Below are positions 17,715 through 26,138 of a DNA stretch of 64,000 nt, piece by piece. Position numbers and translations under genes: made by a program. Below the pieces are notes generated by a model that saw only the letters and a list, made by a program, of their open reading frames with translations, was not told the origin of the DNA and ran no database searches. Numbering within the stretch: the stretch's first letter is position 1; every line of letters begins with the position of its first letter. Source of the stretch: an uncultured Prevotellaceae bacterium (GTDB taxonomy: Bacteria; Bacteroidota; Bacteroidia; Bacteroidales; Bacteroidaceae); NCBI GenBank assembly GCA_900315455.1, contig OMZE01000017.1, positions 116,162-180,161 on the forward strand, in the 5' to 3' direction.

Positions 17715-18859
17715 TGTGCTGCGATGAAATTACGTGCCGGCATAGCATACATGGTAAGCATCCGCTCACGCAGGAAAGGAAGGTCGGGATGGGGAAGGTC
17801 GATTTTCGCCAACTGGTGTTCGATGTACCCCGCAAACGAAATTTTGTCGGCCTCAGTGTATTGGTCGTTGTGCGCATCGGTCTGCTCCAGCATGTCGAGC
17901 GCCACGTAGTTGACGGGATAGAGCCGGTAATGGCGGTGAATCTCCGTATCGATATGGGCGGCCACCAGGTCGAAGAACTCGCCCTTGCCGATGGCGGGGT
18001 CGAGCGACATCAGGTAGTCGTCGACACACGGCGCACAATGGTAGTGGATACGTCCCTTATACCCCACTATACCCGTGCGCATGCTCACCACATCGTCTTG
18101 TGCCGACTTGCGGAAGGCAGCATCGTCGCGTTTCTGCTGAAACTCCTTGGCTTTGAGGAAATCGCAGGGGTCGTATTCATAGGAGATGGCCAGGGGCACG
18201 ATATGCAGGTCGACGAGTCGGTCGCGTACGCTCCCCTCCCCTCCCATCGCCATCATTTTAAGGATGGCGGGCTGGGTGCGGTCGTTGGAGTCCTTCGCAC
18301 GTCCTTCACGCTGTGCTATCCACAGGTTCTCGTTCTTCTGACCAATTGCAAAGTGCATGTAGTCTGCCAGCCGTCGGCTGGCAAGGAGCATCTGCCGTGG
18401 TGGCAGGCTGCGCTCCACGATGAATGACTTGTTCACCCTCACCAAGTCGCGCACCCACGGCAACGAGAGCAGGTTGTCGCCGATGGCAATCTCACAGGTG
18501 GTGTCGAACCCTGCATCTATGAGCAACTTGTCGAGCAAAGCCGAGTCGAGCACGATATCGCGGTGGTTGCTCACGAAAGTGTAGCGGCGTCTGTTGTCGA
18601 TAGCGTGGCAATCGATGTCACAGCCTTTCGAGGCCTTGTCGAGCAAGTCGACAAGGAAACCATAGCAGAAGGCTTTCTGAAACTCGAGGCTGCTCTTGCA
18701 CTGCCTCATCTTCGCTCCCACGGCCTCCAAAGGCACATTGGGATAGAGGTATGCAAGCACCGATTGGAACTGTTTATCTGCCAGCAAGCGTTCGAATGCT
18801 TCGGGCAGTTCCTCGGGCTCGTAGGGCCGTATGCTGTCGTATTCACTGGGTATTTTCAT
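17711..18859 (-). CDS. PlsC/GPAT-like acyltransferase
   Basis: A 382-residue protein. FVSNHRDIVLDSALLD (~96-111) resembles the acyltransferase His/Asp motif and LWIAQREGRAKDSND resembles the EGR motif that binds glycerol phosphate. Bacteroidota encode such proteins annotated as 1-acyl-glycerol-3-phosphate acyltransferases. The His-to-Asp spacing is slightly different from the classical HX4D (Asp at +2 and +6), so the exact acceptor is uncertain. It lies 23 bp downstream of ddl and overlaps the NigD-like gene by 4 bp. A role in membrane or envelope lipid synthesis is likely. Confidence 0.75.
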   Translation of the reverse strand: MKIPSEYDSIRPYEPEELPEAFERLLADKQFQSVLAYLYPNVPLEAVGAKMRQCKSSLEFQKAFCYGFLVDLLDKASKGCDIDCHAIDNRRRYTFVSNHRDIVLDSALLDKLLIDAGFDTTCEIAIGDNLLSLPWVRDLVRVNKSFIVERSLPPRQMLLASRRLADYMHFAIGQKNENLWIAQREGRAKDSNDRTQPAILKMMAMGGEGSVRDRLVDLHIVPLAISYEYDPCDFLKAKEFQQKRDDAAFRKSAQDDVVSMRTGIVGYKGRIHYHCAPCVDDYLMSLDPAIGKGEFFDLVAAHIDTEIHRHYRLYPVNYVALDMLEQTDAHNDQYTEADKISFAGYIEHQLAKIDLPHPDLPFLRERMLTMYAMPARNFIAAQ

Positions 18860-18882
18860 GGTGGGGTATATATTAAGGTGTT

Positions 18883-19884
18883 TTAGAACTGGTTTTCCAC
18901 TATATCGGTGAGCACGTCCTTGATGTCGAGACCGGCGGCTTTCACTTGCTGAGGAATGAAACTGGTAGGTGTCATGCCCGGCGTGGTGTTGATTTCGAGC
19001 ATATTGATCTTGTCGCCACCATCCTTGTTCTTGGTGATGATATAGTCGATGCGGATGATGCCGTTGCAGTGGAGAATGTCGTAGATGGCACTGGTAATCT
19101 CCTTGGCACGACGCGCCGTCTCCTCGGGGATACGGGCAGGCGTGATTTCCTCCACTTGGCCATTGTACTTGGCATCGTAGTCGAAGAACTCGTTGTGTGT
19201 CACGACCTCGGTGACGGGAAACACCACCGACTTCTCACGGGTCTTGTAGCACCCCACGGTAATCTCCACTCCGTCGAGGAACGCCTCCACCATCACCTCG
19301 TCGCTCTCCATCATCGCCTTGCGGAGAGCAGGAGCCATTTGGTCGATGTTCTTCACCTTCGACACGCCGAAACTGCTGCCGTCGTTGGCAGGTTTCACGA
19401 AACACGGCATGCCCACGCGAGAGAGGATATCCTCATCGCTCACCAGATGCTCGTAGCCCCGGCGGATGAGCAGGCTCTCTGCCACGCTCACGCCATAACC
19501 CCTGAGATACTGGTTGAGCACGAACTTATCGAAAGTCATGGCCTCTACGAGCACGCCACTGGTGCTGTAGGGGATATGAACGAGTTCGAAATAGCCCTGC
19601 AGGATGCCGTTCTCACCCGGTGTGCCATGGATGGTGATATAGGCATAATCGAAGAGCACGGCCTTGCCGTTCTCCACAAACGAGAAGTCGTTGCGGTCGA
19701 TTTTCGCAGTGGTGCCGTCGCTCAGTTCCACGTGCCAGTCCTGTCCCTTGATGTCGACGATGTAGACGTTGTAGCGTTCCTTGTCGAAGAAAGAGTACAG
19801 TCCCTGGGCAGAACGCAGTGAGACATCGTGCTCCGACGAGTCGCCACCACATACGATGGCTATGTTTCTCTTAAGATTTTTCAT
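18883..19884 (-). CDS. ddl: D-alanine--D-alanine ligase
   Basis: A 333-residue ATP-grasp ligase. Visible motifs are IAIVCGGDSSEHDVSLRSA at the N-terminus, HGTPGENGILQGYFE, PCFVKPANDGSSFGVSKV and LEINTTPGMTPTSF. It makes D-Ala-D-Ala for peptidoglycan in the cytoplasm. It overlaps rluD by 4 bp (ATGA) and is part of the PASTA-rluD-ddl-acyltransferase operon. Confidence 0.97.
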   Translation of the reverse strand: MKNLKRNIAIVCGGDSSEHDVSLRSAQGLYSFFDKERYNVYIVDIKGQDWHVELSDGTTAKIDRNDFSFVENGKAVLFDYAYITIHGTPGENGILQGYFELVHIPYSTSGVLVEAMTFDKFVLNQYLRGYGVSVAESLLIRRGYEHLVSDEDILSRVGMPCFVKPANDGSSFGVSKVKNIDQMAPALRKAMMESDEVMVEAFLDGVEITVGCYKTREKSVVFPVTEVVTHNEFFDYDAKYNGQVEEITPARIPEETARRAKEITSAIYDILHCNGIIRIDYIITKNKDGGDKINMLEINTTPGMTPTSFIPQQVKAAGLDIKDVLTDIVENQF

Positions 19885-20957
19885 TCTGTTGTATCGTAAG
19901 TTTGTTTGTTTTCATTTCCTTTCATATAGACCCGCCATTTCGCGATGAGCGAGGCCAGGTCGTCGGGCATGGGCGACGAGAAATCCATCTGCTCGCCTGT
20001 GCGGGGGTGCCTGAAGCCAAGGGTCCTAGCATGCAACGCCTGGCGCGGACACAGTTTGAAGCAATTGTGTATGAACGCCTTGTAGGTGCTGCTGCGCTCA
20101 CCCCTGAGTATTTCGGTGCCTCCATAGCGCTCATCGGCAAACAACGGATGGCCTATCGACCTCATGTGGGCTCTGATCTGATGGGTGCGCCCTGTCTCGA
20201 GCACGCACTCCACAAGAGTGACATACCCCAGGCGCTCCACCACGCGGTAATGGGTGACGGCAGGCTTGCCCACCTCAGAGTCGGGCGAGGTGACCGTCAT
20301 GCGCAGCCGGTCTTTCGGGTCGCGCGAGATATTCCCCTCTATACGTCCCGTATCCTCGGTGAGGTTGCCCCATACCAAGGCAATATAACTGCGGTGCGTG
20401 GTCTTGTTGAAGAACTGCAGTCCGAGATTGCTCTTCGCCTCGGGGGTCTTGGCTGCCACGAGCAAGCCTGTGGTGTCTTTATCGATGCGATGCACCAGAC
20501 CCACCTCAGGGTCGTTAGGGTCGTAGAGAGGGTTATCCCTCAGGTGCCAGGCAATGGCATTCACCAGCGTACCGCTGAAGTTGCCGCAACCGGGATGCAC
20601 CACCATGCCCGCTGGCTTGTTGATGACCATCACGTCGTCGTCCTCGTATACAATGTCAAGGGGGATGTCTTCGGGATGGATAGTGGTGTCGTATTGCGGA
20701 TGGTCGAGCATCAGCGTGACGACATCGCCCGGCCGCACCTTGTAGTTGCTCTTCACCGCACGGTCGTTCACATGCACGAAACCAGCATCCGCAGCCTTCT
20801 GGATACGGTTGCGGCTGGAGTGCTGGAGTTTCTCGAACATGAACTTGTCGATGCGCACGGGCACCTGCCCTCTGTCGACGACGAAGCGATAGTGTTCATA
20901 CAACTGTTGCTCCTCGTCGTCGTCGAGTTCCTCGATGTGGATGGGTGTCTCAACCAT
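19881..20957 (-). CDS. rluD: 23S rRNA pseudouridine synthase, RluD family
   Basis: A 358-residue protein with an N-terminal S4-type RNA-binding domain (VPVRIDKFMFEKL, ~33-95) and a RluA-family catalytic domain. The catalytic Asp lies in GLVHRIDKDTTGLLVAAKT near residue 155. A later GRTHQIRAHM motif is also typical. It would modify helix 69 of 23S rRNA; RluD is preferred to RluC because of the motifs and length, without certainty. It overlaps ddl and lies 20 bp after the PASTA gene. Confidence 0.9.
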   Translation of the reverse strand: MVETPIHIEELDDDEEQQLYEHYRFVVDRGQVPVRIDKFMFEKLQHSSRNRIQKAADAGFVHVNDRAVKSNYKVRPGDVVTLMLDHPQYDTTIHPEDIPLDIVYEDDDVMVINKPAGMVVHPGCGNFSGTLVNAIAWHLRDNPLYDPNDPEVGLVHRIDKDTTGLLVAAKTPEAKSNLGLQFFNKTTHRSYIALVWGNLTEDTGRIEGNISRDPKDRLRMTVTSPDSEVGKPAVTHYRVVERLGYVTLVECVLETGRTHQIRAHMRSIGHPLFADERYGGTEILRGERSSTYKAFIHNCFKLCPRQALHARTLGFRHPRTGEQMDFSSPMPDDLASLIAKWRVYMKGNENKQTYDTTE

Positions 20958-20977
20958 ATGGGAAGGATGAAGTGTAT

Positions 20978-21757
20978 TTATTCTGTGGGGGGAGGTGGAG
21001 CCGATGGCGTCTCTGGTGCAGAAGGCACTGTGGGTACATTGGTGCTGGCGGCACCTACCGACCAGTCGGGCGCATTGGAAGAGCGCGACTCCGTCTGTCG
21101 CCTGTAATGCGGGCGCGACCTCATCTGCTGTTCATCCTCGTCCTTCTCCTCCTCGCCAAAATAGTAGTTGCCGCTGTCGACATAGGTTACCGAGTCGGAG
21201 AGGGTACGGCGACCGTCACCCACCTGCAAGATGAGCACATCCTCCACCGACACCTTGTCGCCGGAAGCGAGTTGCTTGCCACCGCACTTGATGCCATACA
21301 CCCACTCGCGTTCACCAGGGATGAACTCTGTTTCGCCAAGGCGGAATCCCATGGCAGTGAGTTTCGACTGTGCGTCGCGCATCGAAGAGTTGTCGATGAC
21401 ATCGGGCAACTCACGCCTCGGTGTGCTGGGCGAGTTGATTTTCAGGTAGACGATGCGTCCCGGCTTCACGATGTCGCCTGCCGAAGGCGACTGCTCGAGC
21501 ACGGTGTTGGGAGGCAGGGTCTTCACGTAGTCGGTATCGCTCACCACTACCGTGAGATGCAACTGGTCGAGGAGGTCTTCCGCATCGTTGAAAGTCTTCT
21601 TCACCACATTAGGCACCTCCACGGTCTGTCCGTGACGGGTATACAAGTCGAGACCGTATCTCAAGCCCAGGGCGAGAAGAACGACGATGATGACCATCGC
21701 CAGGATATTGCCCCAGAAATACAGACTCAGAAACTTCTTGAAAAAATTATTTTCCAT
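20978..21757 (-). CDS. PASTA-domain membrane protein
   Basis: A 259-residue protein with one N-terminal membrane helix (LYFWGNILAMVIIVVLLALG) and an extracytoplasmic part of about three PASTA units, for example VEVPNVVKKTFNDAEDLLDQ and LPDVIDNSSMRDAQSKLTAM. A Pro/Thr/Ser-rich tail follows. PASTA domains bind muropeptides or beta-lactam-like ligands in Ser/Thr kinases and PBPs; here there is no kinase or PBP domain. Its place upstream of rluD and ddl suggests a cell-wall role. Confidence 0.85.
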   Translation of the reverse strand: MENNFFKKFLSLYFWGNILAMVIIVVLLALGLRYGLDLYTRHGQTVEVPNVVKKTFNDAEDLLDQLHLTVVVSDTDYVKTLPPNTVLEQSPSAGDIVKPGRIVYLKINSPSTPRRELPDVIDNSSMRDAQSKLTAMGFRLGETEFIPGEREWVYGIKCGGKQLASGDKVSVEDVLILQVGDGRRTLSDSVTYVDSGNYYFGEEEKDEDEQQMRSRPHYRRQTESRSSNAPDWSVGAASTNVPTVPSAPETPSAPPPPTE

Positions 21758-21823
21758 TTTCTAACTGTTGACAAAAAGGCTGCCCCATGACCTACTTTAC
21801 GCGCAAGGCCGCCTGCATCTTTG

Positions 21824-21854
21824 CAAAGGTACGACAATTGCGCCTAAACTCAAA
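21824..21854 (-). promoter_or_regulatory. Promoter of the PASTA-rluD-ddl operon
   Basis: Minus strand TTTG (21854-21851), 19 bp, TACCTTTG (21831-21824). It is a full match to the Bacteroidota promoter and lies ~67 bp upstream of the PASTA gene. Confidence 0.8.
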
Positions 21855-21914
21855 AAAAAATCCCTTTTTTTTGGTCAAACGCCGTTTTTCAAAGGCATGG
21901 CCAATCGACGGGGA

Positions 21915-21948
21915 TAAAAAAACAGGAAAAAGCAAAGCCCCTTCCTGT
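21915..21948 (-). terminator. rpmH terminator
   Basis: ACAGGAA / TTCCTGT stem with a 13-nt loop followed on the minus strand by seven T. It lies 27 bp past the rpmH stop codon. Confidence 0.75.
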
Positions 21949-21974
21949 CCTTCTTCTTCTCCTGGGATCAGCAT

Positions 21975-22130
21975 TTACTTTCCGTGATGCTCATCCGAAA
22001 CGGTCAACTTCTTGCGGCCCTTGGCACGGCGAGAAGCGAGCACGCGACGACCATTCTTGCTGGCCATTCTCTCACGGAAACCATGCTTGTTGACCCTCCT
22101 GCGGTTGTGGGGCTGGAATGTTCTTTTCAT
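21975..22130 (-). CDS. rpmH: 50S ribosomal protein L34
   Basis: A 51-residue ORF reading [20 protein letters not shown] then [20 protein letters not shown] and a short tail [11 protein letters not shown]. The core is a perfect L34 signature; the tail is a few residues longer than the 46-residue E. coli protein. It has its own promoter and terminator and is divergent from efp. Confidence 0.97.
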   Translation of the reverse strand: MKRTFQPHNRRRVNKHGFRERMASKNGRRVLASRRAKGRKKLTVSDEHHGK

Positions 22131-22198
22131 TGTCGTAATTATTGTTTGTTTGTTGTTGTTCTTGTTGTCAGAAGGTTACGATTTCACCTTTTGGGCTG

Positions 22199-22229
22199 CA
22201 AAAGTACACATTTCTTTTCAAACAACCAA
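22199..22229 (-). promoter_or_regulatory. rpmH promoter
   Basis: Minus strand TTG about 20 bp upstream of TACTTTTG (22206-22199), followed by a ~65-nt leader. The -33 element is partial. Confidence 0.55.
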
Positions 22230-22280
22230 GAATTATCCGAATTTTAGTGAACAAATCGCTTTATTTTTGCAAAAAAATCG

Positions 22281-22288
22281 TATCTTTG
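22281..22288 (+). promoter_or_regulatory. efp promoter -7 box
   Basis: TATCTTTG followed by CACCC fits the -7 consensus and gives a ~85-nt leader. A second -7-like box, TATTTTTG, lies at 22262-22269, so two start sites are possible. Confidence 0.6.
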
Positions 22289-22317
22289 CACCCAATAACA
22301 CTCTTGTTAAACTCATT

Positions 22318-22341
22318 TGTGGGAATAAATAGAACCCACCT
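22318..22341 (+). repeat. 24-nt stem-loop element in the efp leader (copy 1)
   Basis: The element has GTGGG and CCCAC arms around an A/T-rich loop and is almost identical (22 of 24) to the reverse complement of 25782-25805. It lies in the 5' leader of efp. Confidence 0.6.
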
Positions 22342-22376
22342 ATAAAGCGTAACTTCATCAAAAACGACATAAAACA

Positions 22377-22943
22377 ATGATTAAATCACAAGACATCAAA
22401 AAAGGAACTTGCATCCGTATGGATGGCAAACTGTATTTCTGCATCGACTTCCTGCACGTGAAACCCGGCAAGGGCAACACCATCATGCGCACCACTCTGA
22501 AAGACGTGGTGAGCGGGCGCGTGCTTGAGAAGCGCTTCAACATCGGTGAGGCACTGGAAGACGTGCGCGTGGAGCGTCGCCCCTACCAGTATCTTTATCA
22601 GGAAGGTGCCGACTACATCTTCATGAACCAGGAGACCTACGACCAGATTCCCATCGGCAAGGACCTCATCACCGGCGTTGACTTCATGAAGGAGAGCGAC
22701 GTTGTGGAAGTAGTGAGCGATGCCGACACCAACACCATCCTCTTTGCAGAAATGCCCGTGAAGACCGTGCTCCGCATCACTCACTCTGAGCCGGGCATCA
22801 AGGGCGACACCGCCACCAACGCTACCAAGCCCGCCACCCTGGAGACCGGCGTGGAGGTAAGGGTGCCTCTCTTCGTCAACGAGGGCGACCTCATCCAGGT
22901 CGACACCCGCGACGGCAGTTACCTGCAGCGTGTGAAGGAATAA
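22377..22943 (+). CDS. efp: Elongation factor P
   Basis: A 188-residue protein, the standard EF-P length, with the KOW-like N-terminal domain and two OB domains (RITHSEPGIKGDTATNATKP; GDLIQVDTRDGSYLQRVKE). The tip loop reads HVKPGKGN, with Lys32 at the site that many bacteria modify. EF-P relieves ribosomes stalled on polyproline. No modification enzyme (EpmA/B or EarP) is seen in this window. Confidence 0.97.
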   Translation: MIKSQDIKKGTCIRMDGKLYFCIDFLHVKPGKGNTIMRTTLKDVVSGRVLEKRFNIGEALEDVRVERRPYQYLYQEGADYIFMNQETYDQIPIGKDLITGVDFMKESDVVEVVSDADTNTILFAEMPVKTVLRITHSEPGIKGDTATNATKPATLETGVEVRVPLFVNEGDLIQVDTRDGSYLQRVKE

Positions 22944-22984
22944 CCTTACAGCGACATCACCCAGTTTGGATAAATTGGATAAAT

Positions 22985-23038
22985 CATTGAGCCATTAGTG
23001 TTGGCGCACGCCCTGTGTGCCATGCCAATGGCTCAATG
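22985..23038 (+). terminator. Long stem-loop after efp
   Basis: An outer 12-bp perfect stem (CATTGAGCCATT / AATGGCTCAATG) encloses an inner 7-bp stem (23003-23009 with 23015-23021). It starts 42 bp past the efp stop. There is no T-run after it, so it may be an mRNA-stabilising or weak terminating structure. Confidence 0.5.
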
Positions 23039-23064
23039 CGTAACCCCCAACCCAGCACTTGCCC

Positions 23065-24108
23065 ATGAAATACTCTTTCATCATTCCCGTTTACAACCGC
23101 CCCGACGAGGTGGACGAGTTGTTGAGCAGCCTCACCACCCAGAAGACGGGCGACTTCGAGGTTATCGTGGTGGAAGATGGGTCGTCGAACCCATGCAAGG
23201 AGGTGTGCGACAAATACACCGGCCAACTCAACCTGCATTATTTCAGCAAGAAGAACTCCGGTCCCGGACAGAGCCGCAACTACGGTGCCGAGCGGGCAAA
23301 AGGAGAATACCTTATCGTGCTCGACTCCGACGTGGTGTTGCCCGAAGGTTACCTTTCTGCCGTTGAGGCGGAACTGCGCGCCAACCCTTGCGATGCCTTC
23401 GGAGGTCCCGACAGCGCGCACCCGTCGTTCACCCCTACACAAAAGGCCATCTCCTACTCTATGACGAGTTTCTTCACCACCGGAGGCATACGTGGAGGAA
23501 AGAAGAAACTCGACAAGTTCTACCCAAGGTCATACAACATGGGCATACGCCGCGACGTCTACCTGCGCCTCGGCGGTTTCTCCAAGATGCGTTTCGGCGA
23601 GGACATAGATTTCAGCATCCGCATCTTCAAGGGCGGTTACACCTGCCGGCTCTTCCCCACGGCATGGGTGTGGCACAAGCGGCGCACCGACTTCCGCAAA
23701 TTCTTCAAACAGGTTTACAACAGCGGCATCGCACGCGTGAACCTTTATAAAAAATACCCCGACTCCCTCAAACTGGTGCACCTCCTGCCCACCGTCTTCA
23801 CCGTGGGCGTATCGGCACTCGTCGTCATCTCGGCGGTGGGACGGGCACTGATGCACTACGACCCCACTCACTTCCACCGATGGTATCTGATGTGCGCCTT
23901 GCCATGGTTGCCCATCCTTGCCTTCGCCCTGCTCATCTTCATCGACTCCGCCATACGCAACCGCAGCCTGTCGATAGGACTGAAGAGTATCGGCGCCGCT
24001 TTCATCCAACTCTTCGGCTATGGCACAGGATTCATCGCTGCATGGTGGAAGCGTTGCGTGCTGAAAAAGGACGAATTTCATGCCTTCGAGAAGAATTTCT
24101 ACAAATAA
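23065..24108 (+). CDS. Family 2 glycosyltransferase with C-terminal membrane helices
   Basis: From the ATG at 23065 this encodes 347 residues. The N-terminal GT-A domain starts YSFIIPVYNRPDEVDELLSS and has the DxD-type metal motif in LIVLDSDVVLP and the acceptor-side phrase RFGEDIDFSIRIF. Two or three hydrophobic segments (LLPTVFTVGVSALVVIS; LMCALPWLPILAFALLIF) anchor it in the membrane. An upstream TTG at 23059 is possible but less likely. It transfers a sugar from a nucleotide donor to an unknown acceptor, probably an envelope glycan or lipid. It does not share an operon with clear glycan genes. Confidence 0.88.
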   Translation: MKYSFIIPVYNRPDEVDELLSSLTTQKTGDFEVIVVEDGSSNPCKEVCDKYTGQLNLHYFSKKNSGPGQSRNYGAERAKGEYLIVLDSDVVLPEGYLSAVEAELRANPCDAFGGPDSAHPSFTPTQKAISYSMTSFFTTGGIRGGKKKLDKFYPRSYNMGIRRDVYLRLGGFSKMRFGEDIDFSIRIFKGGYTCRLFPTAWVWHKRRTDFRKFFKQVYNSGIARVNLYKKYPDSLKLVHLLPTVFTVGVSALVVISAVGRALMHYDPTHFHRWYLMCALPWLPILAFALLIFIDSAIRNRSLSIGLKSIGAAFIQLFGYGTGFIAAWWKRCVLKKDEFHAFEKNFYK

Positions 24109-24225
24109 CCGCCATCTTCTCCCCTATCATGAAAGGCATTCCGACCCTGATTGACAAAGAACCCGAGACCTGCGAAATATTCACAGTTAAACATCCACGG
24201 CATTCTTCTTTTTTCATATAGATAA

Positions 24226-24327
24226 AAGCCAAGAATCATCGAATTCTATGCCGACCATCCTTTCATTTATCTGATACGTGACCGTTTCGGCAACATCTGC
24301 TACATGGGCCAGTATTGTGGGAACTAA
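24226..24327 (+). pseudogene. Serpin C-terminal remnant
   Basis: An in-frame stretch of 33 codons ending in TAA reads KPRIIEFYADHPFIYLIRDR followed by FGNICYMGQYCGN. This matches the strongly conserved serpin C-terminus (F-x-A-D-H/R-P-F-x-x-x-I-R-D ... G-x-I-x-x-M-G). A stop codon lies directly upstream in the frame, and no reactive-centre hinge or other serpin segment is found nearby. The rest of the gene appears to have been deleted. The fragment sits between the glycosyltransferase and radC. Confidence 0.75.
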
Positions 24328-24343
24328 TCATTCAAGCATCAAG

Positions 24344-25033
24344 ATGAACAACAAACTCAACATCAACCAATGGGCAGAGGAAGACCGTCCTCGCGAAAAA
24401 TTCATGCAACTGGGCGCTGAAGCACTCAGCAAAGCCGAGTTGCTCGCCATCCTCATCGGGTCGGGCTCTACCAAGGAGAGTGCCGTAGACCTGATGAAAC
24501 ACGTGCTCAAGGATTGTGGCGACAACCTCAACACCCTGGGTAAGAAAAGCCTGCAGGACCTGATGAAATACAACGGCATCGGCGAGGCCAAGGCTGTCAC
24601 CATCCTCGCTGCCTGTGCCCTGGGCAAGCGCCGCCAGGAAGAAGACGCGATGCACCGTGATAGCATCCACAGGGCAGAAGACATCTACGCCTGCCTGCAT
24701 CCGAAGATGCAAGACCTCGACGTGGAACAGGCATGGGTACTGCTGCTCAACCAGAACTTCAAACTCATCAAGGCCGAGCGCCTGTCGTCGGGCGGTTTCA
24801 CCGAGACCGCCGTCGACGTGAGGCAAATCATCAAGTTGGCCGTGCTCAACAACGCCACCGTGGTGGCACTCGCCCACAACCATCCCAGCAACAATCCCAC
24901 CCCCAGTGCTGACGACGACCGCATCACCCAACGTGTGAAAAAAGCCTGCGAAATCATGCGCCTGCATTTCCTCGACCATGTGGTGGTGGTCGACGGCAAC
25001 TACTATTCCTATCATGACAGCGGACGCCTGTAA
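24344..25033 (+). CDS. radC: RadC-family protein (JAB/MPN domain)
   Basis: A 229-residue protein, near the usual 220-230. An N-terminal helix-hairpin-helix region (LGAEALSKAELLAILIGSG; YNGIGEAKAVTILAACALG) is followed by a JAB domain with the metal motif in ALAHNHPSNNPTPSADDDR near residues 175-193. RadC was named for DNA repair, but its biochemical role is unsettled. The frame extends 22 codons further upstream through the serpin remnant; the ATG at 24344 is chosen because the family begins just before NQWAEEDRPREK. Confidence 0.93.
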   Translation: MNNKLNINQWAEEDRPREKFMQLGAEALSKAELLAILIGSGSTKESAVDLMKHVLKDCGDNLNTLGKKSLQDLMKYNGIGEAKAVTILAACALGKRRQEEDAMHRDSIHRAEDIYACLHPKMQDLDVEQAWVLLLNQNFKLIKAERLSSGGFTETAVDVRQIIKLAVLNNATVVALAHNHPSNNPTPSADDDRITQRVKKACEIMRLHFLDHVVVVDGNYYSYHDSGRL

Positions 25034-25104
25034 CCATCACTGAGATTCTTCAGCCAATTGTGTCTTTTTTATCCATCATACGTAAAAAACTGAGATTTTT
25101 TATT

Positions 25105-25112
25105 TACTTTTG
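25105..25112 (+). promoter_or_regulatory. Promoter -7 box upstream of the PRTase-like gene
   Basis: TACTTTTG followed by CAGTC, 26 bp before the ATG at 25138. No clear -33 element. Confidence 0.5.
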
Positions 25113-25137
25113 CAGTCAAACCACAAACAGCACTATC

Positions 25138-25782
25138 ATGGACGAGACCACACACACCGACACGACACTGCAGCAGCCCCTTGATGCCTGCGTAGCCTCT
25201 TGGCCCCGGCTGGAAGGAGACATCGCCTACAACCATCTCGTAGACTACCACACCTACAACACCTACGGAGCCTACAACCTGTCGGCCGAGGAGTGGGACA
25301 ACCGCGAGATGATCTACAACTTCAAGAACAACTCCGAACTCACCGACCCCATCTCGCACCAACAAGCGATGGAGAAAGCCATCGGCCTGCTCTTGCCCAT
25401 GCTCAAGACCACTTTCGGCGAACTGCTAAGCCAACTCACTCTGGTGTGCATCCCGGCATCCACCGCCGAGAAGACCGTGGCACGCTTCAAGGAGTTTGCT
25501 CGCCTCGTGACCGGCGACACCGGCATGGACAATGGGTTCACCCATGTGCAAGTGGCTGTCGACGCCGAGTCGAAACACCTCACCGACCAACCACTCTACA
25601 CCATCGACGAAGAATGGTTTAAAGACCGCGACGTGCTGCTCTTCGACGATATCATGGCCACCGGAGGCAGCATCAAATCGTTTGCCAAACAGATGACAGC
25701 GGCAGGGGCGCACGTGGTGGCCGCCGTGGTGCTCGGCAAGACCATCGGCGACAAGTTCGCCCGTGAGAAACAAGATATTTAA
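25138..25782 (+). CDS. Phosphoribosyltransferase-like protein
   Basis: A 214-residue protein whose C-terminal half has a type I PRTase core: TLVCIPASTAEKTVARF as a possible pyrophosphate loop and VLLFDDIMATGGSIKSF (~162-178) as the PRPP-binding DD-x4-GGS motif. The N-terminal half (WPRLEGDIAYNHLVDYHTYN) is unfamiliar. The substrate base is unknown and a regulatory or ComF-like role is possible. It is 35 bp upstream of the MIP18-family gene, probably in one operon with lpxH. Confidence 0.7.
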   Translation: MDETTHTDTTLQQPLDACVASWPRLEGDIAYNHLVDYHTYNTYGAYNLSAEEWDNREMIYNFKNNSELTDPISHQQAMEKAIGLLLPMLKTTFGELLSQLTLVCIPASTAEKTVARFKEFARLVTGDTGMDNGFTHVQVAVDAESKHLTDQPLYTIDEEWFKDRDVLLFDDIMATGGSIKSFAKQMTAAGAHVVAAVVLGKTIGDKFAREKQDI

Positions 25783-25805
25783 GGTGGGTTCTATCAATTC
25801 CCACA
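25782..25805 (-). repeat. 24-nt stem-loop element (inverted copy 2)
   Basis: The reverse complement matches the efp leader element at 22318-22341 in 22 of 24 positions. It begins at the last base of the PRTase stop codon and ends 12 bp before the next ATG, so it fills most of the intercistronic gap. Confidence 0.6.
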
Positions 25806-25817
25806 AAAGACCCTACA

Positions 25818-26138
25818 ATGACACAAGAAGAGAAAACAACCATAGAAGGCCGCATCGTCGACGTGCTCCGCACCGTCTTCGACCCCGAGATTCCCGTCAA
25901 CATCTACGACCTCGGGCTGATTTACCGCATAGAGTTGCATGACGACGGCACCCTAGACCTCGACATGACCTTCACTGCCCCCTCTTGTCCCGCGGCCGAC
26001 TACATCTTCGAGGACGTGAGACAGAAGGTGGAGAGCGTGGAAGGCGTGAAGTCCGCCAACGTGCAACTGGTATTTGAACCCATCTGGGACATGAGCATGA
26101 TGAGCGAGGAATCCCGGCTGGAATTAGGTTACGACTGA
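25818..26138 (+). CDS. MIP18/SufT-family metal-sulfur cluster assembly protein
   Basis: A 106-residue protein of the DUF59/MIP18 family. DPEIPVNIYDLGLIYRIE is the signature, and TFTAPSCPAAD carries the conserved Cys. Relatives include SufT, PaaD and eukaryotic CIA2, which help insert or deliver Fe-S clusters. No other suf gene is in the window. The stop overlaps the lpxH start by one base (TGATG), so the two are coupled. Confidence 0.88.
   Translation: MTQEEKTTIEGRIVDVLRTVFDPEIPVNIYDLGLIYRIELHDDGTLDLDMTFTAPSCPAADYIFEDVRQKVESVEGVKSANVQLVFEPIWDMSMMSEESRLELGYD

Noticed and set aside
24278-24343. N-terminal extension of RadC by 22 residues
   Set aside because: The extension overlaps the serpin remnant in another frame and is not family sequence; the ATG at 24344 fits RadC length.
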